Shown one piece after another: positions 1-7,477 of a DNA stretch of 64,000 nucleotides (the stretch's first letter is position 1; every line of letters starts with the position of its first letter). The translations under genes and the position numbers were made by a program. The notes under the pieces are model-generated. The model was not told the origin of the DNA. It worked only from the letters and a program-made list of their open reading frames with translations, and made no database searches. The stretch lies in the NCBI GenBank assembly GCA_947450545.1, contig CANFVU010000001.1, forward strand, positions 1 to 64,000, in the 5' to 3' direction. This DNA comes from Actinomycetota bacterium (GTDB lineage Bacteria; Actinomycetota; Actinomycetes; Nanopelagicales; Nanopelagicaceae).

Positions 1-123
1 AAATCAACTGTAGTTTTATCTGCAGTTATAGTTTTGCTTGGTTTGTGTGGTTAACGAGATCATCCAAGCTTCCTCGGCCCGCTTCCTCTGTCCCAACAAC
101 TAAAGTCGAAACCGATCACCCCC
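1..123 (-). ncRNA. ssrA: tmRNA (ssrA), 5' part, cut by window edge
   Basis: Transfer-messenger RNA that rescues stalled ribosomes with SmpB. Read on the minus strand the 5' end is GGGGGTGATCGGTTTCGACT, the usual tmRNA 5' acceptor and D-like segment. It runs on through a purine-rich stretch of the kind seen in actinobacterial tmRNAs. The tag reading frame appears to resume at GCA and would begin A-D-K-T-T-V-D, resembling the ADS... start of mycobacterial tags; the tag end and the 3' TpsiC/acceptor half lie outside the window. smpB lies upstream on the same strand, the common actinobacterial order. The 5' end is placed from the acceptor stem and could be off by a base or two. Confidence 0.88.
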
Positions 124-302
124 AAGGTTGTTAACGATTGCTCGTTAGAAAAATGGGTGCTGAGTAAGCATTTATATAACGCATCTATATGTAGTTTTCA
201 TTCCTGCGAATCTTCCCAATTCTATCGGGTTTCATTATGCCGAGATTCACCTCGAGAGGTTTGCCGAGTCGGCCGCATATGCAGGCAACGACGTACACGG
301 GG

Positions 303-358
303 ACCACGGGACCACGGGATAACGGGATAACGGGATAACGGGATAACGGGATAAGGAT
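303..358. repeat. 8-bp tandem repeat at the 3' end of smpB
   Basis: Two ACCACGGG units are followed by four ATAACGGG units and one decayed unit (ATAAGGAT). The last unit runs into the smpB stop codon. The rest of the smpB-ssrA gap (124-302) shows nothing I can name apart from a short CCTCGAGAGG palindrome. Copy number is likely to vary by slippage (inference). Confidence 0.85.
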
Positions 359-837
359 TAGGAATCTTTGCCGGTATTGCGGCGCGAGTAATTGCGCGCG
401 ATATCTCGATTGGCTTGCTTCTCAAGAAGAGTTTGACGCTTGTCATGCGCCTTCTTTCCTTTAGCAAGAGCAATCTCAACTTTTGCTCGTCCATCTACAA
501 AATACAACGACAACGGAACAAGTGTGAGTCCACCTTGTTTGATAATTGAGTGAAGCTTGTCGATTTCGCGACGATGCATCAAGAGCTTTCGCTTACGTCG
601 AGGAGTGTGGTTGGTCCAACTTCCCTCGTTGTATTCAGGAATGTGAATTCCTTCCAGCCACGCTTCACCATCATCGATCGTTGCAAAACCATCAATGAGA
701 GAAGCCCGACCAGCACGAAGTGATTTCACCTCTGTGCCAGAAAGAACAAGCCCACATTCATAAACATCTTCAATGAAATAGTCATGACGAGCAGCCTTAT
801 TCTGCGCAATCATTTTCTTGCCCGTTTCTTTCACCAT
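358..837 (-). CDS. smpB: SsrA-binding protein SmpB
   Basis: Small basic RNA-binding protein that carries tmRNA into the A site of stalled ribosomes (trans-translation). The 159-aa length is normal for the family. The OB-fold core contains the signature stretch [14 protein letters not shown] near residues 33-46, and the C-terminal tail is basic ([10 protein letters not shown], then RRNTGKDS), the part that mimics an anticodon stem in the decoding centre. The start is supported by a strong GGAGGTG Shine-Dalgarno sequence five bases before ATG. It sits directly upstream of ssrA on the same strand. A small inverted repeat (ATTCCC/GGGAAT) lies just upstream of the ribosome binding site; its role is unknown. 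Confidence 0.97.
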   Translation of the reverse strand: MVKETGKKMIAQNKAARHDYFIEDVYECGLVLSGTEVKSLRAGRASLIDGFATIDDGEAWLEGIHIPEYNEGSWTNHTPRRKRKLLMHRREIDKLHSIIKQGGLTLVPLSLYFVDGRAKVEIALAKGKKAHDKRQTLLEKQANRDIARNYSRRNTGKDS

Positions 838-961
838 CTCGTCACCTCCATTCCCAATAAAAGGGAATTACTCCCCCATATATAGACACATTCTCCCGCA
901 ATTTGTTGCCCCTACCAACCAGATTAACGAATTGAGCGTAAACAGAGGTTGGATGCGGCAG

Positions 962-1256
962 GTGCAGCGGCTAGAGCAGAGAGACGTGTAATCGCGATGC
1001 GAAGCGGTAGGCACAACCGCAAGCAATTGCGATTATTAAGGCGAACTTCTCGCCGCGCGGCCCTCGGCGCGAGACGCGCACGTCAGTGCAGCGGCTAGAG
1101 CAGAGAGACGTGTAATCGCAATGTGAAGCGGTAGGCACAACCGCAAGCAATTGCGATTATTAAGGCGAACTTCTCGCCGCGCGGCCCTCCGCGCGAGACG
1201 CGCACGTCAGTGCAGCGGCTAGAGCAGAGAGACGTGTAATCGCAATGTGAAGCGGT
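962..1256. repeat. 124-bp tandem repeat array (2.4 copies)
   Basis: The gene-free stretch between smpB and ftsX (838-1273) is filled mainly by direct repeats of period 124: copies at 962-1085, 1086-1209 and a partial third at 1210-1256. Copies differ at only a few positions. Each full unit can fold: TAATCGCAA pairs with TTGCGATTA around an inner GCGGT/ACCGC hairpin, followed by GGCGA/TCGCC and GCGCGG/CCGCGC hairpins. No open frame spans the array and no unique spacers separate the copies, so it is not a CRISPR array. The part from 838 to 961 holds the smpB leader and otherwise nothing I recognise. Confidence 0.9.
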
Positions 1257-1273
1257 GTCTTACGAGCTAAGCG

Positions 1274-2176
1274 TCAGACCTTGAGATATTTGCGAAGTGT
1301 GAGCAGCGATGCGATTGTGGAGATCACGAGTCCGGTGAGCAAGAGTTCGCTTGATGCAACCCAGACATCTCCCCATGTGAAGAATCGCGTGAAGCTCAAG
1401 AGTGGCGCAACCTTGGATGAGATCAACAACTTAAAGAGTGACAACAACCCCGTTGAAAAGAGCCAGCCAACCAACGCCGAGAAGACACCTTCAAGAAGGA
1501 ATGGCAATTGAATCGAGAAAGATGTTGCACCAACGAGTTTCATAACGCCCGTTTCGCGGCGGCGGTTAAATGCAGCGATGCGCAGGGTGTTTGAAATCAA
1601 GAGCATTGCAGTCAAAATTGATGCAACGCCGATAGCAAGCGCGCCATCGCGAAGAACCCCGAGGAGCTTGAAGAACTTATCGAGGATTGCGCGTTGATCT
1701 TGAACGGTATCTACACCTGGACGACCAGAGAATGCAGATTGAATCACGTTGAATTTTGTTGGATCTTTCAATTTCACGCGGAAAGATTCTGGAAGTTGAT
1801 CTGGCGTTACATTTTGAGCGATTGCAGAGTTCTTAAAGCGCTCTTGGAAATGTGTATATGCCTGAGCTTGTGACTCGTAATAAACAGTTTGAACAACAGG
1901 AAGAGCTTTCAAATCATCTTGAATTGCAAGGCGTTGTGCAGCGTTAATTGGACCACCTGCACATGAAGGAGATTCGGAGAGAGATCCGCAGAGGAAAACG
2001 GAAACTTCGATTTTGTCATACCAATAATCTTTCATCACGCGCACTTGTGAGTTAGCAAGTAAGCCGATGCCAAGAAGAGTCAGCGAGATTGCAACGGTGA
2101 TCATCACCGCAAAAGTCATGGTGAGGTTACGGCGAATGCCAATCTTTACTTCACTGGCTACGAATGCTGCGCGCAT
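1274..2176 (-). CDS. ftsX: Cell division protein FtsX
   Basis: Membrane partner of the ATPase FtsE; the pair couples septal ring assembly to peptidoglycan hydrolase activation at the division site. The 300-aa protein has the FtsX layout: a cytoplasmic N terminus, a first membrane helix near residues 19-42, an extracellular domain to about residue 165, then three hydrophobic segments at about 172-197, 219-245 and 265-290. The extracellular domain holds a pair of cysteines (LCGS...SCAG). The gene starts 15 bp after ftsE in the same direction, so the two are almost certainly co-transcribed. prfB-ftsE-ftsX-smpB is the standard actinobacterial order. Confidence 0.96.
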   Translation of the reverse strand: MRAAFVASEVKIGIRRNLTMTFAVMITVAISLTLLGIGLLANSQVRVMKDYWYDKIEVSVFLCGSLSESPSCAGGPINAAQRLAIQDDLKALPVVQTVYYESQAQAYTHFQERFKNSAIAQNVTPDQLPESFRVKLKDPTKFNVIQSAFSGRPGVDTVQDQRAILDKFFKLLGVLRDGALAIGVASILTAMLLISNTLRIAAFNRRRETGVMKLVGATSFSIQLPFLLEGVFSALVGWLFSTGLLSLFKLLISSKVAPLLSFTRFFTWGDVWVASSELLLTGLVISTIASLLTLRKYLKV

Positions 2177-2191
2177 CTTCTTTTTCCGTCC

Positions 2192-2881
2192 TTATCCCGT
2201 GTATCCATAAACGCCACGAACTTGATCTCGAACAACATGTCCGCCATCGAGCTCGATCACGCGCTTACGCATCTGATCAACAATTCCTGAATCGTGTGTC
2301 GCCATCACAACAGTGGTGCCTTCGCGGTTGATTCTGTCGAGAAGTTTCATGATTCCTACTGATGTTGCAGGATCAAGGTTTCCTGTTGGTTCATCGGCAA
2401 TCAAAATCATCGGACGAGAAACATAAGCGCGGGCAATCGCAACGCGTTGTTGCTCACCGCCTGAAAGTTCAGATGGCTTGCGATCGGCTTTCTCTTCCAA
2501 ACCAACAAGCTCCAATACCTCTGGAACTTCGCGGTCGATCTCTTTTTGCGAGTAGCCAAGTACGTGAAGGGTGAAAGCTACGTTTTCAGCAACCGTTTTA
2601 TTTGGAAGCAAACGGAAATCTTGGAAAACTGTTCCTACTTGGCGACGAAGTTCTGGAATTTTGTGCGCTGCCAATTCGTTGAGGTCTTTACCCGCAACGA
2701 TGATGGTGCCAGATGTTGGCATCTCTTCGCGAAGGCAGAGGCGCAAGAAAGTAGATTTACCCGAACCTGAAAGACCCACAAGGAAAACGAATTCGCCTTT
2801 TTCGATATCTAAACTCACCTTATCCAGGGCAGGTTTCTCCTGCTTTGGATATAACTTGGTGACGTTCTCAAAACGAATCAC
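2192..2881 (-). CDS. ftsE: Cell division ATP-binding protein FtsE
   Basis: ABC-type ATPase that drives the FtsEX complex at the septum. Walker [10 protein letters not shown] is near residue 36, the Q-loop in VFQDFR, the signature LSGGEQQR near residue 139 and Walker B LIADEP near residue 160, followed by the switch histidine in MATHDS. Length of 229 aa is typical. The start is GTG with AAGGAG six bases upstream. About 186 bp separate it from the end of prfB; that gap contains TATATC as a possible -10 element but nothing stronger, so an own promoter is possible but unproven. Confidence 0.97.
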   Translation of the reverse strand: MIRFENVTKLYPKQEKPALDKVSLDIEKGEFVFLVGLSGSGKSTFLRLCLREEMPTSGTIIVAGKDLNELAAHKIPELRRQVGTVFQDFRLLPNKTVAENVAFTLHVLGYSQKEIDREVPEVLELVGLEEKADRKPSELSGGEQQRVAIARAYVSRPMILIADEPTGNLDPATSVGIMKLLDRINREGTTVVMATHDSGIVDQMRKRVIELDGGHVVRDQVRGVYGYTG

Positions 2882-3067
2882 ATCTACTCCTTCGACACAT
2901 CAAACAGTTCAGACGTGAAAACTAAAAAGTGCCCGAAATGTGGACAGCTTGCAGCTCTCTCGATATAGCCCAAAGTTTAAGGAGCGAGGGCGCTTAGAGT
3001 CGGGAAATACGCGCTGAAATGGCTGTGAGAAAAAGAAAGTTACGCGTGAAATTGAGAAATTTGGTGG

Positions 3068-4168
3068 TTACGCGCTCTTGCGCCACTTAATCGCAGCTTC
3101 GATGAATCCGTCGATATCGCCATCCAGAACAGCAGATGGATTTCCAACTTCATAATCGGTACGAAGATCTTTCACCATTTGATACGGAGCAAGCACATAC
3201 GAGCGCATTTGATTGCCCCACGATCCTGTTGAATCACCTTTGAGGGCATCAAGTCGTGCACGTTCTTCTTGGCGGCGGCGTTCTAGAAGTTTGGATTGCA
3301 ACACAGCCATCGCAGTTGCTTTGTTCTGAATCTGCGAGCGTTCGTTCTGACAAGAAACCACAATGCCTGTAGCCATGTGAGTAATGCGCACAGCAGAGTC
3401 GGTTGTGTTCACGCCTTGACCTCCAGGGCCAGATGAGCGGTAAACATCGACGCGAATATCTTTTTCATCAATCTCAACGTGATCGCTCACCGCAACAACC
3501 GGAACAACTTCAACTCCGCAGAAAGATGTATGGCGACGAGATTGTGAATCGAATGGTGAAATACGAACTAAGCGATGGGTGCCTTGCTCCACCGAGAGGT
3601 TGCCATATGCATAAGGCGCACTCACGCGAAATGTTGATGATTTAATTCCTGCTTCTTCGGCATATGAGGTTTCAAGAACATCAACTTTGTAACCTTTGCG
3701 CTCGCAATAACGAAGATACATGCGCTGAACCATTTGCGCCCAGTCCGCTGCTTCAACTCCCCCGGCTTCAGAGCGAATCGTGACCAACGCATCGCGATCA
3801 TCGTATTCACCGTTGAGGAGTGTCTGAACTTCTAGCTCGCGAATCGTTTTTGCAATCGTATCGAGCTCATTGCCAGCATCAGCAATCGCCGATGCATCCT
3901 TCTCTTCCATCGCTAACTCATAAAGAAGAGGAACCTCTTCAAGGTGGCGACGGATGGTCTTTGCACGATTGAGTGTGGATTGGACTCGTGAGAGCTTGCT
4001 CGTGATGACTTGAGCTTTCTCAGGATCGTCCCAAAGATTTGGCGCGCTCGCTTCAGCTTCAAGTTCGGCCGATTCCTTCTCGAGTTTCGGAAGGTTGAGG
4101 ACAGCTTCGATACTTTTGAGAACGCCGTCGAGTTCCTCGACTTCTAATTCCCATTCACGCGCTGCCAT
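3068..4168 (-). CDS. prfB: Peptide chain release factor 2
   Basis: Terminates translation at UGA and UAA. The 366-aa protein has the RF2 stop-codon reading tripeptide SPF (RISPFDSQ, about residue 203) and the universal peptidyl-hydrolysis motif GGQ (GPGGQGVN, about residue 248). The frame is uninterrupted: there is no in-frame UGA and no programmed +1 frameshift site like that of E. coli. No Shine-Dalgarno sequence precedes the ATG, but TATTCT lies exactly six bases upstream, consistent with a leaderless mRNA. It heads the prfB-ftsEX-smpB block. Confidence 0.96.
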   Translation of the reverse strand: MAAREWELEVEELDGVLKSIEAVLNLPKLEKESAELEAEASAPNLWDDPEKAQVITSKLSRVQSTLNRAKTIRRHLEEVPLLYELAMEEKDASAIADAGNELDTIAKTIRELEVQTLLNGEYDDRDALVTIRSEAGGVEAADWAQMVQRMYLRYCERKGYKVDVLETSYAEEAGIKSSTFRVSAPYAYGNLSVEQGTHRLVRISPFDSQSRRHTSFCGVEVVPVVAVSDHVEIDEKDIRVDVYRSSGPGGQGVNTTDSAVRITHMATGIVVSCQNERSQIQNKATAMAVLQSKLLERRRQEERARLDALKGDSTGSWGNQMRSYVLAPYQMVKDLRTDYEVGNPSAVLDGDIDGFIEAAIKWRKSA

Positions 4169-4174
4169 GGGTGA

Positions 4175-4180
4175 AGAATA
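4175..4180 (-). promoter_or_regulatory. -10 element TATTCT for leaderless prfB
   Basis: TATTCT followed by six bases (TCACCC) and the prfB ATG; fits the TANNNT plus 6-7 nt rule for leaderless actinobacterial transcripts seen repeatedly in this window. Confidence 0.6.
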
Positions 4181-4191
4181 ACTGACTCACC

Positions 4192-4839
4192 TCACTGAAG
4201 CCTATTTGTCGCTGCAATCTCGGCACTTATATCCACTGGACTTTGTGAGCCAATAATAGGGAGAACGAGCAATTGCTTGATTCGTGAAGTCAGCGTCACA
4301 GAGACTCTCCACCCATCACAATTCCATGCGCTTATCCATATAGGTTGATCGCGAAGTTGTGCGCGCAATATTGATTGAGAAAATTGAGAATAAGCAGTGT
4401 TGCAATCAATAGGTAGCGACGATTGTTGAGATTGATTCGTCATGCCATACATTTGACCAAAATATGCCGGTTGGTTGTAGTTCGAACCGCTGTACGCGCT
4501 ACTTGACCCATTGAAATTAGAACCAATGGAACCATTGGAACCATTGGAACCATTGGAACCATTGGAACCATTGGAACCATTGGAACCATTGGAACCATTG
4601 GAACCATTGGATCCATTGGAACCATTGGAGTAATACGTTGCAGCATCAAGGTTTTGCACAGCTTTCGAAAGTAGCGCTTCACCCGTCTGAATGAGTTCGC
4701 GCTTTGCCAGAAATCCCGATGAAGTATTCATGATGACAAACGATGAGAGAACAAGCAGAAAGAAGAGTGAGGTCGACAAAATTGAGAGAGATCCTCGCTC
4801 GTCAACAATTTTCTCTCGCATCCTCATGTGTTGCGCCAT
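4192..4839 (-). CDS. TadE-like pilus protein with NGS repeats
   Basis: Last gene of the Tad operon. The N terminus has the TadE-like pattern: charged DERGS then a long hydrophobic helix (residues about 18-40), matching the small TadE-like proteins of actinobacterial Tad loci. It is 215 aa long and unusual in carrying about eleven Asn-Gly-Ser repeats (near residues 70-105), followed by a Ser/Asn/Tyr-rich stretch and a C-terminal part with two Cys in CNTAYS and WNCDGW. It probably sits in the membrane with its C-terminal part outside as a minor pilin or assembly factor. The ATG overlaps the end of the preceding gene by 16 bp. The repeat region is built from identical 9-bp DNA units. Confidence 0.72.
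   Translation of the reverse strand: MAQHMRMREKIVDERGSLSILSTSLFFLLVLSSFVIMNTSSGFLAKRELIQTGEALLSKAVQNLDAATYYSNGSNGSNGSNGSNGSNGSNGSNGSNGSNGSNGSIGSNFNGSSSAYSGSNYNQPAYFGQMYGMTNQSQQSSLPIDCNTAYSQFSQSILRAQLRDQPIWISAWNCDGWRVSVTLTSRIKQLLVLPIIGSQSPVDISAEIAATNRLQ
4528..4629. repeat. 9-bp minisatellite encoding Asn-Gly-Ser repeats
   Basis: About 11 near-identical copies of GGAACCATT (plus-strand sense), with a single-base variant GGATCCATT near the right end. Because the unit is nine bases, gain or loss of copies keeps the TadE-like gene in frame. The MVPMVP-rich ORF in the track over this area is just another frame of the repeat. Confidence 0.93.
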
Positions 4840-5309
4840 TTATCAACCACTTGGGTGTCAGTTGCCGTCACCTGGTTCGAAGAGGTATTGAGAAAGCGAA
4901 GATAGCCCGAAAGTTGCGCGGAGTTTTCTTGAAGCGACACAGTTACTTGGACGCTTGCTCCAGGAGTAAGGCATGGAGAGGCTGAACATCGGATGGAGAT
5001 ATTTGGAATCGATGAAATTCCGTGTGGGCGGAGGACTCTCTGTTGGAAAGCTTGTGAGACAACGTCCACTCGAGGTGCTGTTAATTCTTCGCTTGGGCTT
5101 GAAATGTAAGCGCGGGCTATCTGTCTTGCAAGGTTATGTGCATCGAAAGAGATTTGAGATTGTGAATTGATAACGCTGAGATAGAGCGCAAACGGCACGA
5201 AGAGTGGGAGCGTAAGAACCACAAACTCGATGACAGCGCTTCCACGCTCTTCTCTCAATGCATGCGCGATTGGCAATCTATTCAGTAATCGCGAGCCCCG
5301 TAGCTTCAT
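4824..5309 (-). CDS. TadE family pilus assembly protein
   Basis: TadE-like pseudopilin. Residues following the chosen start read a short basic segment, then EERGSAVIEF, the conserved Gly/Glu processing-site pattern, and a hydrophobic helix. Two Cys (RCSASPC) in the C-terminal half could form a disulfide. The ORF track opens at 5399, but ATG at 5309 is preferred: it gives 161 aa, has GGTGA six bases upstream, and overlaps the previous gene by only 32 bp. A TTG at about 5276, just after the upstream stop, is the main alternative. It is translated in the same direction as the other pilus genes and overlaps both neighbours, indicating one transcript. Confidence 0.75.
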   Translation of the reverse strand: MKLRGSRLLNRLPIAHALREERGSAVIEFVVLTLPLFVPFALYLSVINSQSQISFDAHNLARQIARAYISSPSEELTAPRVDVVSQAFQQRVLRPHGISSIPNISIRCSASPCLTPGASVQVTVSLQENSAQLSGYLRFLNTSSNQVTATDTQVVDKWRNT

Positions 5310-5607
5310 AGTTGTCACCGCCGGGAAGGAGCGGTGTGATGGATGGAATGTGAATCTGTTGGGTGCCGATTGTGAAAGAACCTCCACCCGGCAGTTCAAT
5401 TACTTGATTTGTGGCATTACTTGGCTTGGAATTACCACCGCTTTGATTGTCTACATGTACTACATCGCTTCCATTAATTGCCGTACCTGCAACGCTTCCT
5501 TGTACAACATTCGTTGAAACTGTTCTCGACATTACGCCTGTTGATATTTGCAGGACGCTAAGAAAGGTGATGAGCAACGGAATCATCATCATGACGCTTT
5601 CAGTCAC
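5278..5607 (-). CDS. TadE-like minor pilin, short
   Basis: 109-aa protein starting with GTG (GGAG six bases upstream). After MTES it has an uninterrupted hydrophobic helix (residues about 6-26) and then a soluble Ser/Thr/Asn/Gly-rich domain. The glutamate at residue 3 next to the helix resembles the TadE/pseudopilin processing motif, but the N terminus is very short. Position between the pilin-like gene and a TadE gene is the strongest evidence for a pilus role. I do not recognise a named family beyond TadE-like. Confidence 0.65.
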   Translation of the reverse strand: MTESVMMMIPLLITFLSVLQISTGVMSRTVSTNVVQGSVAGTAINGSDVVHVDNQSGGNSKPSNATNQVIELPGGGSFTIGTQQIHIPSITPLLPGGDNYEATGLAITE

Positions 5608-5619
5608 AGTGAGCTCCGA

Positions 5620-5964
5620 TCAGCGGATGTTGTTCATAGAATCGAGAGATGTTCGCAGTATTGATTGAATACGTGGAGCTGCAAGCGTCCAAATTGCGGT
5701 AACAAGCCCCGTTGTCATGAGTACAACCAATACCCAACCTGGCACATCACCGCGTTCATCGACAACGTGCGAACGAAGACGGTGAAGACCATGACGGAAG
5801 TTAATGATCACAAAGCAGGCAATTCGTAGCGCCCATTGTTTCCATCCGGGATTGATGAGCTGCTTGAGTGTGAAAGATTTACGAATGTGTGCTTTCATCG
5901 ATGCGATGAGGCGATCGTATTCAACTTGTTCCTCTGGACTGTAGTGACTTCTACGAAAACGCAT
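5620..5964 (-). CDS. Flp-pilin-like protein of the Tad locus
   Basis: 114-aa protein in the position where Tad operons encode the Flp pilin. The C-terminal half has DERGD followed by a hydrophobic helix (about residues 70-92) and a short tail, the Flp layout. Two things are unusual: a roughly 65-residue N-terminal extension, and no glutamate five residues after the glycine of the expected cleavage site (GDVPGW). It may be a Flp relative with a long leader or a different membrane component. The start has GAGGGAAG upstream. A 188-bp gap with a strong hairpin separates it from the platform gene before it, which may allow a different expression level. Confidence 0.65.
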   Translation of the reverse strand: MRFRRSHYSPEEQVEYDRLIASMKAHIRKSFTLKQLINPGWKQWALRIACFVIINFRHGLHRLRSHVVDERGDVPGWVLVVLMTTGLVTAIWTLAAPRIQSILRTSLDSMNNIR

Positions 5965-6090
5965 TTCTTCCCTCTTTCTATTTATTTACTCGTTTGTGGT
6001 CCAAAAAAATATCTTCTTATCTAGTGAAAATTCATTCATTACTACGCCGGAATATCTGTTGCACTCCACGAATCTTTCCTCGGAAATCTC

Positions 6091-6122
6091 TCCACAGAAC
6101 CACCCCTCAATGGTTCTGTGGA
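6091..6122 (-). other. 12-bp perfect hairpin between tadC and the pilin gene
   Basis: TCCACAGAACCA and TGGTTCTGTGGA form a perfect 12-bp stem with an 8-nt loop. There is no T-run after it on the minus strand, so it is not a typical intrinsic terminator; an RNA-processing or 3'-stabilising role within the tad transcript is plausible (inference). Confidence 0.75.
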
Positions 6123-6152
6123 TATCTGGCTATTCACAAAAGCGCGAAAAAG

Positions 6153-6740
6153 TTAGAAACCCATGTTCTGTCCTAACGCAAAGTAAGAAGGCCACAGGGC
6201 AAAGAGCACTGAGACCGGCAGAATCAAAAAGACGACGGGAATCATCAATGCAATCTCGGCTTTCCCTGCTCGCTCAAGCATCTGACTTCGCTGTGCTTGT
6301 CGCACCTCCTCCACTTGTCGCATCAGTACATCGGTCAACGGCGTACCTCGCTCCATTGCGATAAGAATCGAATCGTTGAATCGTCGAATGGAAGGTGACT
6401 TCACAACATCGTTGATCAGCTCGAGTGCAACAGATAATGGCGCGCCATGTCGCATTTCATGCACACACTCGTGGAGCAACCGCGCGAATTCGCCTGAGCT
6501 CACTTCACTAATTCTCAGTAGCGCCGCCGACGGACTTTGTCCTGCAGATACCAGAATCGCAAAAAGTTCCACGACGCTGGGGAATTCCAATTCCAATTGA
6601 TGGAGTTCAGCTTTCTTGCGTCGTTTCAACTTCTCCCCTGAATAGATGGAGATGATTTCTTCTCGCAAATCATCGGCAAGCAACACAACACCGATCAGGA
6701 GTAACGGAAGGACGAAGAGAAGACTGAGTGCGAGAATCAT
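6153..6740 (-). CDS. tadC: Type II secretion F domain protein TadC
   Basis: Inner-membrane platform protein of the Tad pilus. The 195-aa protein has a membrane helix at residues 1-22, the cytoplasmic T2SF helical domain (about 45-160, with the LVSAGQSPSAAL and LINDVVKSPSIRRF segments) and a C-terminal membrane helix near 165-187. It is short compared with many TadC proteins (about 280-300 aa), as is common in actinobacterial Tad loci. Its start overlaps the stop of tadB by four bases (ATGA), so the two are translationally coupled. Confidence 0.87.
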   Translation of the reverse strand: MILALSLLFVLPLLLIGVVLLADDLREEIISIYSGEKLKRRKKAELHQLELEFPSVVELFAILVSAGQSPSAALLRISEVSSGEFARLLHECVHEMRHGAPLSVALELINDVVKSPSIRRFNDSILIAMERGTPLTDVLMRQVEEVRQAQRSQMLERAGKAEIALMIPVVFLILPVSVLFALWPSYFALGQNMGF

Positions 6741-7477
6741 CGCTTTCTAGCATCTCTAACGAAAATACGCGGAACTTCCTCAATTTTTCCGACGCGCCCC
6801 ATCCAGAGAAATGCAGTGATGCTCATAATGGTGCCGAGCACGAGTACGAATATTCCCGTCCCGGTGGAAAATGCGCGGACTGTGCTCGGTTGCGCAGAAA
6901 GAATCAAAAGGAGAATCCAAGGTGCAAGCGTCGCAATAATTGCTGAATTCTTGATCCAGCCGTGCTTTGCACGGATTTCAGAACGAATAGCGATATCTCC
7001 ACGGATGTGATCTCCCAGAGTTCTCAAAGTTGTTGTGATGTCTCTGCTTCCTGAAGCGCGAGCGAAATCAAGAACTTCACAAACTTGATCGGCAAGTGGA
7101 TCACGGAAGCTCTCTTTGATGGTGTGAAAAACTTGCAAGAAATCTCCGTGGTTGCGAAGAATTTTCTCGCACTCGAGAAAGATATGGCGAGACTCTTCAG
7201 GACCACGGTGTCCAAAATGAATCAAGGTTTGAGCAAGCGATAAACCTGAACGAAGCCCACTGATGAGATGGTCGATAAGTTCTGGCCATAACAAAGCTAG
7301 CGCAGCTTTTTCTTTTTCAATCTTTCGCGCCGTGAAATAGAAAGGAAGATAAGAAGTAGCGCCTGCAAATGGCAGTGCCAATAACGAAGAGCCGATAATG
7401 GTTCTTGCAACAAAAAATCCAATACAGAAGAAAAAAGTTGCCTGCAATAAGTCTTTCTCGCGCAACTTCATGCTCAT
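6737..7477 (-). CDS. tadB: Type II secretion F domain protein TadB
   Basis: Second platform protein of the Tad pilus motor. Hydrophobic segments lie at about residues 10-50 and 170-225 around a cytoplasmic T2SF domain containing LISGLRSGLSLAQTL and a DQVCEVLDFARASGSRD segment. Start and stop both overlap neighbours by four bases (tadA before, tadC after), giving a tightly coupled tadA-tadB-tadC unit. Function in recruiting the ATPase TadA to the membrane is known for the family; nothing unusual is seen. Confidence 0.87.
   Translation of the reverse strand: MSMKLREKDLLQATFFFCIGFFVARTIIGSSLLALPFAGATSYLPFYFTARKIEKEKAALALLWPELIDHLISGLRSGLSLAQTLIHFGHRGPEESRHIFLECEKILRNHGDFLQVFHTIKESFRDPLADQVCEVLDFARASGSRDITTTLRTLGDHIRGDIAIRSEIRAKHGWIKNSAIIATLAPWILLLILSAQPSTVRAFSTGTGIFVLVLGTIMSITAFLWMGRVGKIEEVPRIFVRDARKR

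Noticed and set aside
962-1256. Direct repeats considered as a CRISPR array
   Set aside because: The copies are contiguous, 124 bp long and without unique spacers; no cas genes are in the window.
3068-4168. Programmed frameshift in prfB
   Set aside because: The 366-aa frame is continuous, with no in-frame UGA near codon 26.
4440-4682. ORF rich in MVPMVP repeats
   Set aside because: Another frame of the 9-bp minisatellite inside the TadE-like gene.
6091-6122. Hairpin called as an intrinsic terminator
   Set aside because: No T-run follows on either strand and the operon continues in the same direction.
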